Part shown: positions 9,534 through 18,352 of the stretch, in pieces
Position numbering within the stretch: position 1 is the first letter of the stretch
Layout of the letters: every line of letters starts with the position of its first letter
Made by a program: the position numbers and the translations under genes
Assembly (NCBI GenBank): GCA_021819085.1
Contig: JAKASJ010000001.1
Location: 186,001 to 250,000 of the forward strand
Source: Pseudomonadota bacterium
GTDB lineage: Bacteria > Pseudomonadota > Gammaproteobacteria > Acidiferrobacterales > UBA6901
DNA length: 64,000 nucleotides
Direction of reading: 5' to 3'
Notes under the pieces: model-generated
What the model was told of the DNA's origin: nothing
Databases searched by the model: none
What the model saw: only the letters and a program-made list of their open reading frames with translations

Positions 9534-9914
9534 ATGAAAAGGTATTTGATATATGGGGTAATCGCCGGATTGCTTGGACCGGGCTTGCTTTCGGTCGCAA
9601 CGGCCGCAGACCAGAATCGGTTGCAGACCCGCGATCAGCTGCAGACACGGGATCGCGATCAGATTTACGGCTACCAATTAATGACGCCGGCAGAACGCGC
9701 AGCGTACCGCTCGCGGATGCGCAGCCTGAACACCGTGCAGGAGCGCGAACGATACCGCCTTGAACATCATCGCGAGATGCAGGAGCGTGCGAGAGAGCGG
9801 GGTGTGACCCTGCCGGATCAGCCGATGCCGCGTGGTGGCGGCATGGGACCCGGACCCGGTGGCGGGATGGGACCCGGACCCGGTGGCGGGATGGGACCCG
9901 GTGCGGGCAGATAG
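9534..9914 (+). CDS. Small exported Gly/Met/Pro-tailed protein
   Basis: 126 residues. The ATG at 9534 follows an excellent ribosome binding site (AAGGAGG at 9522-9528); an upstream in-frame ATG lacks one. Residues 1-27 form a Sec signal peptide ending near VATAADQ. The mature part has a Gln/Arg/Asp-rich repeat-like start (LQTRDQLQTRD), then a charged helical domain with YGYQLMTPAER and EHHREMQERARERGVTLP. This pattern occurs in an uncharacterised family of exported proteobacterial proteins. The tail is three copies of GGGMGPGP-type repeat. Its function is unknown; the FNR-like promoter suggests expression under low oxygen. Confidence 0.85.
   Translation: MKRYLIYGVIAGLLGPGLLSVATAADQNRLQTRDQLQTRDRDQIYGYQLMTPAERAAYRSRMRSLNTVQERERYRLEHHREMQERARERGVTLPDQPMPRGGGMGPGPGGGMGPGPGGGMGPGAGR
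9838..9910. repeat. 24-bp tandem repeat inside a coding region
   Basis: Three near-identical tandem units of 24 bases, each reading about GGCGGGATGGGACCCGGACC plus GGT, encode the Gly-Gly-Gly-Met-Gly-Pro tail of the exported protein. The first unit is slightly diverged and the last is cut short. The unit is a multiple of three, so copy number could change without breaking the frame. Confidence 0.85.
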
Positions 9915-10088
9915 CATCACGTCATGAAGTTGGCCGGGCTCTGACGCCGGGCCTGCAATCGGGCATCAAACCACGGCTTACCGCGACGGCATTGCGGTGC
10001 GTGCGGGCTAGAGTACGGCATGTGCGGCCTTCCCGGGACGGGCGGATCGCCGGTCCCGCCGGGCCACTGAGCGGGACGGGCCGGTCGT

Positions 10089-11924
10089 TTACGGAATCTG
10101 CGATCCGATGGTCGCCAGCACCCCGGGTGATGTGCCCGCGCGGTAGTCATCGCTGGACGCATCCCGAAACAGCTGCGACAGGCTGCTCCAGGACAGGACC
10201 TGGGGATTCTGGTCGATGTCGGTGCCGTTCAGGTCTGGGCCCACCGACGGAGTGGCGTTAAGCGTCACCGTCGGCGTGCTGGTATACAGATTGTCGTTGA
10301 AGCTTATGGCATTGTAGGTTCCCGCCTCCTGCTGCAGGAAGTTCGGCATCGCGTAGTAGTACGGGTTGCTGGCATTGACGCTGAAGAGATACTCACCTAC
10401 GGCGTTCGGCCATGCGCCGCCGTTGAACCAGGTCTGTCCGGATGTATTGGTACCCCCGTCTGTATATCCACCCGGGAGCACGCGGTGCGCCACACCGGAT
10501 CCGGTCGTGACAAAAACGTTGTTGTCGACGACGTCATTGAATCCGCCGTAAAGCAGCGTCGCCTCGCTCGCAGCGTCGATGACGGTATTGTTCGTAACCG
10601 TCATGTTGTCCGCATTGCCCAGAAAGCGGTTGGTATTGGAAATGCCGAACTGGATACCCGTCTGGAGCTGCTGATTGCCCGCATTGTAGATGATGTTGTT
10701 GCGTATCAGGGTCGGGCTGGCCGGGGTTCCCGAGACCGGCATCTTGATGCCGGTCTGCACGTTGTAGATGACGTTGGAAAGCATATACCAGGGGCCGACT
10801 ACCGGTTCCTTGTTGGCGATGCCCCGCATGCAGTTGTGAACCGCATTCCCGTAGAAGTACACGTTGCTGTCGGGCGGCGTGGTATAGCTTGCAAGCTGCG
10901 CGATGGTCAGGCTGTTACCATTGGCCGGAAACCCGGATGCGTAGGTATTCGATGTGTAAAACTGGTCGTTCTCGCTGTAGGTACAGCCCACATTGGCCGA
11001 ATCCCCGTTGTAATACGCTGTCGGATTTCCATTGGCATCGTAGACAGCCAGATCGTGGATGTTGTTGCCGATGATGAAGTCGTTGTAGTCCCCGCCCGTG
11101 CGACGCATGATGCCCACGATGCCGACGTTGTCTTCGCCGGTCAGTGCTACATGATGCAGATCGTTGTGGTAGATGAGATCGTGGGAGCCGGCCACCCAGA
11201 AAATCCGGTTTAAGGCATCCTTCATTTCAAGATTTTCTATGACCCAATAGTCCTGTGGTGAAAAGGCCATGGCGCGCGTGCCGGAAGGAGCGGAAGTCTG
11301 CATTTGCCAGTCCAGCGTCGCCACCACCTTGCCGGACCAGCTGAGCCTGGCGGGGTCGGTGGTGATCACAATCGGATTGGCCTGCGTTCCGGAGTTATTG
11401 GGAAATAAACCGCTTTGCGGCTCGCCGAATTTCTGCGCCATGCTGTACATGAGATAGGTCCCGGGCTCCAGATAGATGCAGTCTCCGGGGGTGGCATTGG
11501 CGACCACCGCGATGAGGTTCTGGTAGGGGTTCGCCTGCGTGCCGCTGCCCAACTGGCCTGTTCCGGCGGCCGTATAATTGGCGGGCGGGGCCACATAGAT
11601 CGTCGTGCTGCACGAAGGAGTCGCGAGGCTCACGCCGACGCTGGCCGACGCCGAAGCGATGAAACTCTGATCCTCGGAGGCACCCGAAAAATTCGGAATC
11701 GAGGGATCGGCACCCACGGCGAAGGACGCCGTGCTGACACTGGCGCCACTGCTGCCACTGCTGCTGCCTCCGACCGCTACACTGCCACCGCTGCTCCCAT
11801 TGCTGCTGACGGCGGCGGCACCGGCACCGGAACCACCCGAACATCCCGTCAGCAGAACCAGGGCCACAGTGCTCGCTGCACAAAGCCCCTGGCCCTTCCT
11901 TCTCTTCCCGGTCTCCCTATTCAT
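10089..11924 (-). CDS. Predicted lipoprotein with right-handed beta-helix fold
   Basis: 611 residues. The N-terminus has Arg/Lys residues, a hydrophobic core and the lipobox LLTGC, giving a lipidated Cys near residue 28. About 45 residues of Gly/Ser/Ala-rich low-complexity linker follow. The body looks like a parallel beta-helix of the pectate-lyase type: a TIYVAPPANYTAAGTGQLG entry, GDCIYLEPGTY, then repeated NNxIxN-like turns (IRNNIIYNAG, VTNNTVIDAA, VDNNVFVTTG). Such proteins usually bind or cleave polysaccharides outside the cell; I see no certain catalytic residues. It is convergent with the preceding small gene and divergent from proS. Confidence 0.82.
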   Translation of the reverse strand: MNRETGKRRKGQGLCAASTVALVLLTGCSGGSGAGAAAVSSNGSSGGSVAVGGSSSGSSGASVSTASFAVGADPSIPNFSGASEDQSFIASASASVGVSLATPSCSTTIYVAPPANYTAAGTGQLGSGTQANPYQNLIAVVANATPGDCIYLEPGTYLMYSMAQKFGEPQSGLFPNNSGTQANPIVITTDPARLSWSGKVVATLDWQMQTSAPSGTRAMAFSPQDYWVIENLEMKDALNRIFWVAGSHDLIYHNDLHHVALTGEDNVGIVGIMRRTGGDYNDFIIGNNIHDLAVYDANGNPTAYYNGDSANVGCTYSENDQFYTSNTYASGFPANGNSLTIAQLASYTTPPDSNVYFYGNAVHNCMRGIANKEPVVGPWYMLSNVIYNVQTGIKMPVSGTPASPTLIRNNIIYNAGNQQLQTGIQFGISNTNRFLGNADNMTVTNNTVIDAASEATLLYGGFNDVVDNNVFVTTGSGVAHRVLPGGYTDGGTNTSGQTWFNGGAWPNAVGEYLFSVNASNPYYYAMPNFLQQEAGTYNAISFNDNLYTSTPTVTLNATPSVGPDLNGTDIDQNPQVLSWSSLSQLFRDASSDDYRAGTSPGVLATIGSQIP

Positions 11925-12465
11925 CGATGGATGATTGACTCTAGTAGTGTGGGTTCGCCGTGATCATAGACAGCGCGGGAGCACTTCGCATGGAATAACC
12001 GATGGTCGGCGGCACAATGAAGATGCGCGGCGCGCGCGTCGATGAGATTGCCACCGATCGATTTTTTTCAGCCGCCCACCACCGCTTGACCACGAAAGAA
12101 AATGACGAGCCCTTCAGTTAATTGCGCAGCTCGCTGCGCACGGGGCATCAGTCGCAGTCGCTGACCGTGCGCGGTGTCGCAGACTTGCCGCATCGGTCGC
12201 TCACGCTCCCTGCTGGTCCGCAGATACGGAAGCGGTGGGACAGCGTTCCGCCCAATGGTCAGTGACAGCTGATAGACGGTTGCCGTGCCGGGCTTCAGGT
12301 GGATCCTGGATCCATTCCAGCCGCACTGTCGGTCGAAACCGCGTTCGCCGCAGATCAAATCGCATGCAGTTCGTGCCGGTGCATGCCCGCACCCGACCGG
12401 TCAGCAGAATCCGGAAGGCTTCGGATATACTCTGCTTTCCAGTTTCAGCATTCCGGGAGCCTGCC
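11925..12465. other. Intergenic region upstream of proS
   Basis: About 540 bases between the divergent beta-helix lipoprotein and proS genes. Open frames of 96-97 codons exist on the minus strand at 12068-12494 but they overlap each other, lack ribosome binding sites and have no recognisable protein. A TATACT at about 12425-12430 could be the -10 of proS. Otherwise I see nothing distinctive. Confidence 0.45.
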
Positions 12466-14193
12466 ATGCGCACCTCAGGATTCCTGCTGTCCACGAACAG
12501 AGAAACTCCTGCCGACGCCGAACTCGCCGGTTACCGCCTGATGCTGCGGGCCGGCCTCGTGCGAAGGCTCGCCGCCGGAATGCACGCCTGGCTACCGTTG
12601 GGACTGCGGGTGCTGAGGAAGGCGGAAAACCTGATACGCGAGGAAATGGATCGCATCGGTGCGCAGGAAGTGCTCGTGCCGGCGATCCAGCCGGCCGAAC
12701 TGTGGCTGGAATCCGGACGCTGGGAACAGTTCGGTCCGGAACTGCTGCGTCTGCGTGACCGGCACAATCGCGAATTCTGCCTTGCACCAGCGCACGAGGA
12801 AGCCATCACGGGCCTGGTGCGCCACGAGATCAAAAGCTATCGACAACTCCCCGCGAGTTTCTACCAGATTCAGACGGTATTTCGGGACGAAATCCGCCCG
12901 CGCTCCGGCATGCTGCGGGCTCGCGAGTCCCTCGTGAAGACCGCCTGCTCGTTCCACAGGGATCCGGTCTCGATGCGGCAGACCTACGATACGATGCTGC
13001 AGACCTATTCACGAATCTTCACAGGCCTCGGCCTCGAATTCCTGGTGGCCGTGGCCGACAATCGAGTCGTGAGCGGCGGAGCCTCTCACGAGTTTCACGT
13101 GCCGGCCGACGCTGGCGAGGACACCGTGGCCGTATGCAGCCGCTGCCGCTACGCCGCGAACGCCGAATCGGCTCCTGCCCTGCCGCCGATCGGCCGGCGC
13201 CCGCTGCCGGGCGCCGCCATGGAGACCGTGGAAACACCGGATCAGCGCTCCATCGACGAAGTGAGCCGCTATCTCGGGACGGTACCGCACCGGATGCTCA
13301 AGACGCTGCTGGTACGGGGTTCGGGCGGAATCATTGCGTTGGTGCTGCGCGGTGATCATGAAGTCAACGCCATCAAAGCGGAGAAACTGCCGCTGGTCGC
13401 CAAACCCCTCGTATTCGTCACACCAGAAGAAGTACGGATGGCCGCCGGTTGCAGCGCCGGCTCGGTCGGCCCCGTGGGACTCGACATCCCCGTCATCGCG
13501 GACGAGAGCGCCATACGCCTGGCCGACTTCATCTGCGGTGCCAACCAGGACGGAGCGCACCTTCGTAATGTGAACTGGGGACGCGACCTGCCCGAGCCGC
13601 TCGTCGCCGACATCCGCAATGTCGTGGAGGGCGACCCCTGTCCGCGCAGCGACGGGCGGACAGCGGCCTGTGACGGACAGCTGCACCTGCAGCGCAGCAT
13701 CGAAGTGGGACAGGTCTTCGAGCTTGGCACCCGCTATAGCGCGGCACTGGGTGCCACCTGTCTCGACGAAAGCGGAAACACCGCAGCCATGACGATGGGC
13801 TGCTACGAAATCGGAATATCGCGCACCCTTGCAGCTGCCGCTGAGCAGCATCATGACGCCGGCGGAATCGCCTGGCCCCAGGCTATCGCACCGTTTACGG
13901 TCTGCGTGGTGCCGGTCGGTCTGCACCGTTCAGGCCGGGTGCGTGCGGCAGCCGAGCGGCTCTACAGCGACCTGAGCGACGCCGGGATCGAAGTTCTTCT
14001 CGACGACCGCGACGAGCGTCCCGGCGTGATGTTTGCCGACATGGACCTCATTGGCATCACGCACCGCGTGGTACTCGGTGAACGCAGCCTTGACCAGGGA
14101 ACCGTGGAATACAGAAGCCGGCGCACGGGCGAAACCCGCGACATTCCGCTGGCCGAAATCGTGCCGACGCTGCGTGCGCTGCTGGGCAGCTGA
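12466..14193 (+). CDS. proS: Prolyl-tRNA synthetase, bacterial type with editing insertion, divergent motifs
   Basis: Charges tRNA(Pro) with proline. The 575-residue length, MRTSGFLLST opening, the editing (INS) domain between motifs 2 and 3 (LKTLLVRG, RGDHEVNAIKAEKL) and the anticodon-binding C-terminus (LLDDRDERPGVMFADMDLIGI) all fit the long bacterial form. The ATG at 12466 has GGGAG upstream. Several normally invariant catalytic positions are changed: the TxE loop reads APAHEE instead of PTHEE, motif 2 reads RPRSGMLRARESLVKTACSF instead of the RPRF...REF..KD.YSF pattern, and motif 3 reads GCYEIG instead of GCYGIG. It may be a diverged paralogue. Confidence 0.88.
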   Translation: MRTSGFLLSTNRETPADAELAGYRLMLRAGLVRRLAAGMHAWLPLGLRVLRKAENLIREEMDRIGAQEVLVPAIQPAELWLESGRWEQFGPELLRLRDRHNREFCLAPAHEEAITGLVRHEIKSYRQLPASFYQIQTVFRDEIRPRSGMLRARESLVKTACSFHRDPVSMRQTYDTMLQTYSRIFTGLGLEFLVAVADNRVVSGGASHEFHVPADAGEDTVAVCSRCRYAANAESAPALPPIGRRPLPGAAMETVETPDQRSIDEVSRYLGTVPHRMLKTLLVRGSGGIIALVLRGDHEVNAIKAEKLPLVAKPLVFVTPEEVRMAAGCSAGSVGPVGLDIPVIADESAIRLADFICGANQDGAHLRNVNWGRDLPEPLVADIRNVVEGDPCPRSDGRTAACDGQLHLQRSIEVGQVFELGTRYSAALGATCLDESGNTAAMTMGCYEIGISRTLAAAAEQHHDAGGIAWPQAIAPFTVCVVPVGLHRSGRVRAAAERLYSDLSDAGIEVLLDDRDERPGVMFADMDLIGITHRVVLGERSLDQGTVEYRSRRTGETRDIPLAEIVPTLRALLGS

Positions 14194-14211
14194 CGCTGGC
14201 GCACACGCGCC

Positions 14212-15834
14212 TCAGGCGGTCCGGGCTTCCTTGAACGCTGCCTGTTCGATCACTTCCAGGGGCTTGCCCACGGCAAACCCCTGTGCATAGTCGACACCCA
14301 GCTCGGCAAGCACCCCGAGAACTTCCGCGTCCTCGACGAATTTGGCGGCCACCGCAATGCCCAGGTCATGAGCCATCGCCACCAGCGACTTCACCAAGCC
14401 TCGCGTTTCACCATTGCTTATGATCTCGCGCAACAACCCGGCCTCGAGCTTCAACATGCGGGGCGCGAGCTGCTGCAGATAGCGGAACGATGCGAGCCCT
14501 GCGCCGAAATCGTCCATGATCAGGTCGTGGCCGGCGCCGCGAATCTCGCCGGCGAGCCGGCGGGCGCGACCAAGATCTTCCAGCAGGATGCGTTCCGGAA
14601 TCTCGAACCCCAGCCGCCGTGGATCGACCCCGGCATGTGCTACGGCAGCGCCGACGTGCGCCATGAACCCATTGTCCATCAGGGTCTTGCGCGAAAGATT
14701 CACCGACAGTCTGATCTCCGGATCGTGACTGCCCAGAACCGAAAGCTTGTGCGTCACCTTCCGTATCACCATGCGGTCTATCGGAATGCTGAGATCAAAC
14801 TGCTCGGCACTCTCGAGAAACATCCCGGGAGTAATCAGGAGCCCGTCACGGTCTTCCATGCGCAGCAACGCCTCGTAATGATGCGTGATGTTGCTACGCA
14901 GATCGAGCAGCGGCTGGTACAGAAGCAGAAACTGGTCGGTTTCCAGGGCGCGGCGGATGCGCCCCTCCCAGCCGATCTTTGCCTGCAAATGCTCGATTTC
15001 GCCGCTCGAGGCGGAATACATCCGCCAGCACCCGCGGCCGCACTGCTTGGCTTCATACATGGCGGCATCCGCAAACATAAGGAGCTCGTTCGCCGAGGTG
15101 GTATGCTCGGGCAGCAGCGCAACCCCGATGCTGGCGGAAATGGCCATATGCTTCCCGCCCACCGACGTCGTCGTGGTGCTGAAAAGCTTCAACAGCTTGT
15201 TGGCCACCTCCGCGACCGCTTCACCCCGCGTCTCCGGCAGCAATACCGCAAATTCATCCCCGCCCCAGCGCGCGATGTAGTCCGTAGAACGCAGGCCGCG
15301 CTGCAGTGCGTCCGCTGCCAGAAGCAGATAACTGTCGCCGGCGGAGTGTCCGTAGGCGTCGTTTATGTACTTGAGTCTGTCCAGATCGATGAACATCATG
15401 GCCACCGCGCGCTGGTAGCGTGCCGCGTGATTGGTCCAGCGCTCGAGTTCCTTCTGGAAGCGCCTGCGGTTCAGCAGGCCGGTAAGCGCATCGTGCTCGG
15501 CCATGTGGATGACCATTTCATTCGCCTTATGGGCCTCATCCAGGGCACGCTGCAGAGATTCGGTCTTCTCCGCGACCTGCTGTTCCAGACCCTCCGAAAA
15601 ACGCCGCACCCGCTCCTGGCGCACACCGGCAAATCGGGCAAAGGTACCCAGAAAAAAAGGCGCGGTATCGATCACATAGAGCAATGGACTCAGGGCATGT
15701 GCACGCACGATCGCCGCCACCCATCCCTGCGACAGCGAAATCTCGCCGGTAACACAGAGAAACGCGACCGAGCCGATCGGGAAACAAAGCCCGAACAGCG
15801 CACCGCAGAGCGTATATTTCGTTGATTCCGACAT
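14212..15834 (-). CDS. Membrane GGDEF-EAL protein with degraded EAL domain
   Basis: About 540 residues. Two or three N-terminal hydrophobic segments (CGALFGLCFPIGSVAFL and ALSPLLYVIDTAPFFLG) anchor it. A short coiled stretch (EGLEQQVAEKTESLQ) leads into a GGDEF domain with an intact RWGGDEF active site, so cyclic di-GMP synthesis is plausible. The EAL domain keeps EAL, the Asn of VNLS, FEIPE and DDFG. It has KLE where KID is expected and AKFVE where AEGVE is expected, losing two metal-ligand acids, so phosphodiesterase activity is doubtful. The ATG at 15834 is set by GGAGAAGG upstream. It ends 18 bases from the convergent proS stop. Confidence 0.9.
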   Translation of the reverse strand: MSESTKYTLCGALFGLCFPIGSVAFLCVTGEISLSQGWVAAIVRAHALSPLLYVIDTAPFFLGTFARFAGVRQERVRRFSEGLEQQVAEKTESLQRALDEAHKANEMVIHMAEHDALTGLLNRRRFQKELERWTNHAARYQRAVAMMFIDLDRLKYINDAYGHSAGDSYLLLAADALQRGLRSTDYIARWGGDEFAVLLPETRGEAVAEVANKLLKLFSTTTTSVGGKHMAISASIGVALLPEHTTSANELLMFADAAMYEAKQCGRGCWRMYSASSGEIEHLQAKIGWEGRIRRALETDQFLLLYQPLLDLRSNITHHYEALLRMEDRDGLLITPGMFLESAEQFDLSIPIDRMVIRKVTHKLSVLGSHDPEIRLSVNLSRKTLMDNGFMAHVGAAVAHAGVDPRRLGFEIPERILLEDLGRARRLAGEIRGAGHDLIMDDFGAGLASFRYLQQLAPRMLKLEAGLLREIISNGETRGLVKSLVAMAHDLGIAVAAKFVEDAEVLGVLAELGVDYAQGFAVGKPLEVIEQAAFKEARTA

Positions 15835-15960
15835 CCTGGAAACCTTCTCCTTCGTATCGCACCCACCCCGCCCGCACACCACCCTGCACACACCATTGAA
15901 TCATCGGGCGAGGGTATTCTTGCTGTAATCAATAGCAGGCTCGACGACGAAATACAGCTT

Positions 15961-15975
15961 TACTATAGGATAGTA
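15961..15975. promoter_or_regulatory. Perfect AT-rich palindrome between relA and the GGDEF-EAL gene
   Basis: TACTAT-AGG-ATAGTA is an inverted repeat with six-base arms, set in an unusually AT-rich patch about 130 bases upstream of the minus-strand GGDEF-EAL start. Read on the minus strand it contains TATAGT, which could serve as a -10. It could therefore be an operator overlapping a promoter, but no partner -35 is obvious. Confidence 0.35.
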
Positions 15976-16141
15976 TTTAGCAAAAACCATGCCGAAACGC
16001 ATGCTCTCCGGCCCTGCAGGATTCTTCTGCGCGCCTGCAAGCCGTCCGCTCCGCACGTCGTTCGCAAACCGGATCCACGCGGACCTGGCCGGCAGTACCC
16101 CAAACCGAACACGGTGCAGCACCATGCCCGGACCGGTGGCC

Positions 16142-18352
16142 TCAATGCATGCGGCGGCGCACCTCGGTGACATTCGGCAGCTGGTCGATCTGCGCAAGAA
16201 TCTGACTGAGCGTGCCGATATTGGGGATCTCGAGAGTGAGGCTCATGTGAACCATGTGCTGCTGCTTGTCCGACACGGTATTGACCGCGACGACATTGAT
16301 GCGCTGGTTCGCAAGCAGCGAAGTAACGTCGCGCAGCAGCCCGGGACGCTCATAGGCCAGCACTTCGACCTCTACCGGATAGGTGGAACCGCCGGATTCC
16401 CCCCACCCGACCTCGATAAGACGCTCATCATGCTCGTCATGGTGGCGCAAAGCGTTCGGGCAATCGCTGCGATGAATGGTGACACCCTGGCCGCGCGTGA
16501 TGAAGCCGACAATGGCGTCCCCGGGGACCGGATTGCAGCAGCGCCCCATGCGCGTGAGCAGGTTTCCGACACCCTGTATCGTCACACCCGCGTGCGGCTT
16601 TTGTGCCGGCTGCGGACGGGTCGCGGGAACCGTCGCGGCAACCGTGGCGCGTGGCGGCGCCAGGTCCTGGACCGCCGCCACGATCTGTGCCGGACGCACA
16701 TCGCCCCGGCCAATGGCGGCCAGGAAATCGTCGACCTTGCCGAAATGGAAGTAGTGCATCAACTTCTCGTAGTTCACGTCGCCCATTCCGAGACGCTGGA
16801 ACTCGCGTTCCAGTCCGGCACGGCCGGCCGAGACACTGCTCTCGTAATTCTGCTGCCTGAACCAGGATTGCACCCTGGTGCGCGCTTTCGAGGTATGCAG
16901 ATAACCCAGGTGCGGGCTGAGCCAATCGCGGCTGGGTCCTCCCTCCTTGACCGTCAGAACCTCGACCCGCTCGCCGGTCCTGAGCACATAGGTCAGCGGC
17001 ACGATGCGGCCGTTCACCTTCGCGCCGCGACAGCGGTGACCCACGTCGGTATGGATGTGGTAGGCAAAATCAAGCGGCGTCGACCCCTGCGGCAGATCGA
17101 TGATGTTCCCCTTCGGCGTGAAGACATACACGCGCTCGACAAACACCTCCGACTTGAACTGATCGACGAACTCGCTCGCTTCGGCAATCTCGTCCTTCCA
17201 ATCCAGCAGCTGACGCAACCACTCGATCTTGCGGTCGAATACAGTATCCGGCCTGGCATCCTCCTTGTAGCGCCAGTGGGCCGCAATGCCCAGTTCCGAT
17301 TGCTGGTGCATTTCGCGGGTACGCAGCTGCACCTCCACCGTCTTGCCATCAGGACCGATCACCGCGGTATGAATCGAGCGATAGTTGTTCTCCTTGGGAG
17401 TGGCAATGTAGTCGTCGAACTCCCCGGGGATATATGGCCACAGGGTATGCACGACACCGAGCGCGGCGTAGCAGTCGCGAACCTCGTTAACCAGCACCCT
17501 CACCGCACGCACGTCGAAGATCTGGTTGAAATCCTTGCCCTTGCGCTGCATCTTGCGCCAGATCCCGTAAATGTGTTTCGGCCGGCCGGTGACCTCCGCT
17601 CCGATGCCCGAGCGCCGAAGCTCGGTGCTCAGCATCTCGACGAAGCGCTCTATGTACTGCTCACGGTCCACCCGGCGTTCTGCCAGCCACCCGGCGATTT
17701 CGCGGTAGGCCTGCGGCTCAAGGTGGCGAAACGCGAGATCCTCGAGTTCCCACTTCAGCTGCCAGATGCCAAGACGGTTGGCAAGCGGCGCAAAAATATC
17801 CATGGTTTCGCGTGCGACGCGGCGCCCGCTGTCGTCGGGAAGCGCGCCGAGCGTACGCATCAGATGCAGCCGGCTGGCGAGCTTGATGAGCACCACGCTC
17901 ACGTCCTCGGCCATCGCCAGCAGCATCTTGCGCAGGCTTTCGGCCTGGGCATGTTCCCTTCTGCGCCCGTCGGACGGCTCCTGGATCTCATGGATCATGT
18001 CCATCCTCGCGACACCATCCACGAGCAGGGCCACGCGCGCACCAAACTCCTGCCGGATCACGTCGAGTCCGGGCTGGGTCATTTCCACCGCAACGTGCAG
18101 CATTCCCGCTGCAATCGTCTCGGGGTCCAGATGCAAATCGGCCAGGATCCGGGCCACCGCCAGCGCGCGGTGCAAATCGGGCGTGCCCACGGCGCCCTCC
18201 TGGGCGCCCTGCGCCTGGATAAACAGAGCTGCACGGCGGATGAACTCGCGCTCCTGGGGCCGGTAATCAAGGTGCAGGCTTTCGAGCCAGCCCTCGAGCT
18301 CGATCACGTCCTTGCTGCCGACTCCGGAATATTTGCTTGTGACGTTTACCAT
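16142..18352 (-). CDS. relA: GTP pyrophosphokinase RelA ((p)ppGpp synthetase)
   Basis: Ribosome-associated stringent-response enzyme, 736 residues from the ATG at 18352 (GGAG upstream; a longer in-frame start exists). The N-terminal hydrolase region is degenerate: GMLHVAVEM stands where SpoT proteins have the HD-ED motif. The synthetase domain is intact (RPKHIYGIWRKM, FDVRAVRVLV) and carries the ExDD form EFDDYIATPKENNYRSIHT that marks RelA rather than SpoT. A TGS domain (VYVFTPKGNIIDLPQG), the CCNPVPGD zinc-type segment and a C-terminal ACT domain follow. It is thus a synthetase-only enzyme; a separate SpoT would be expected elsewhere. Confidence 0.95.
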   Translation of the reverse strand: MVNVTSKYSGVGSKDVIELEGWLESLHLDYRPQEREFIRRAALFIQAQGAQEGAVGTPDLHRALAVARILADLHLDPETIAAGMLHVAVEMTQPGLDVIRQEFGARVALLVDGVARMDMIHEIQEPSDGRRREHAQAESLRKMLLAMAEDVSVVLIKLASRLHLMRTLGALPDDSGRRVARETMDIFAPLANRLGIWQLKWELEDLAFRHLEPQAYREIAGWLAERRVDREQYIERFVEMLSTELRRSGIGAEVTGRPKHIYGIWRKMQRKGKDFNQIFDVRAVRVLVNEVRDCYAALGVVHTLWPYIPGEFDDYIATPKENNYRSIHTAVIGPDGKTVEVQLRTREMHQQSELGIAAHWRYKEDARPDTVFDRKIEWLRQLLDWKDEIAEASEFVDQFKSEVFVERVYVFTPKGNIIDLPQGSTPLDFAYHIHTDVGHRCRGAKVNGRIVPLTYVLRTGERVEVLTVKEGGPSRDWLSPHLGYLHTSKARTRVQSWFRQQNYESSVSAGRAGLEREFQRLGMGDVNYEKLMHYFHFGKVDDFLAAIGRGDVRPAQIVAAVQDLAPPRATVAATVPATRPQPAQKPHAGVTIQGVGNLLTRMGRCCNPVPGDAIVGFITRGQGVTIHRSDCPNALRHHDEHDERLIEVGWGESGGSTYPVEVEVLAYERPGLLRDVTSLLANQRINVVAVNTVSDKQQHMVHMSLTLEIPNIGTLSQILAQIDQLPNVTEVRRRMH

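Noticed and set aside
12068-12494. Two overlapping minus-strand open frames of 96-97 codons upstream of proS
   Set aside because: No ribosome binding sites, mutual overlap and overlap with the proS start; composition looks like a shadow of GC-rich DNA.
14368-15825. 485-codon plus-strand open frame antisense to the GGDEF-EAL gene
   Set aside because: It mirrors a clear GGDEF-EAL protein on the other strand and has His/Arg/Gln-rich shadow composition with no motif.
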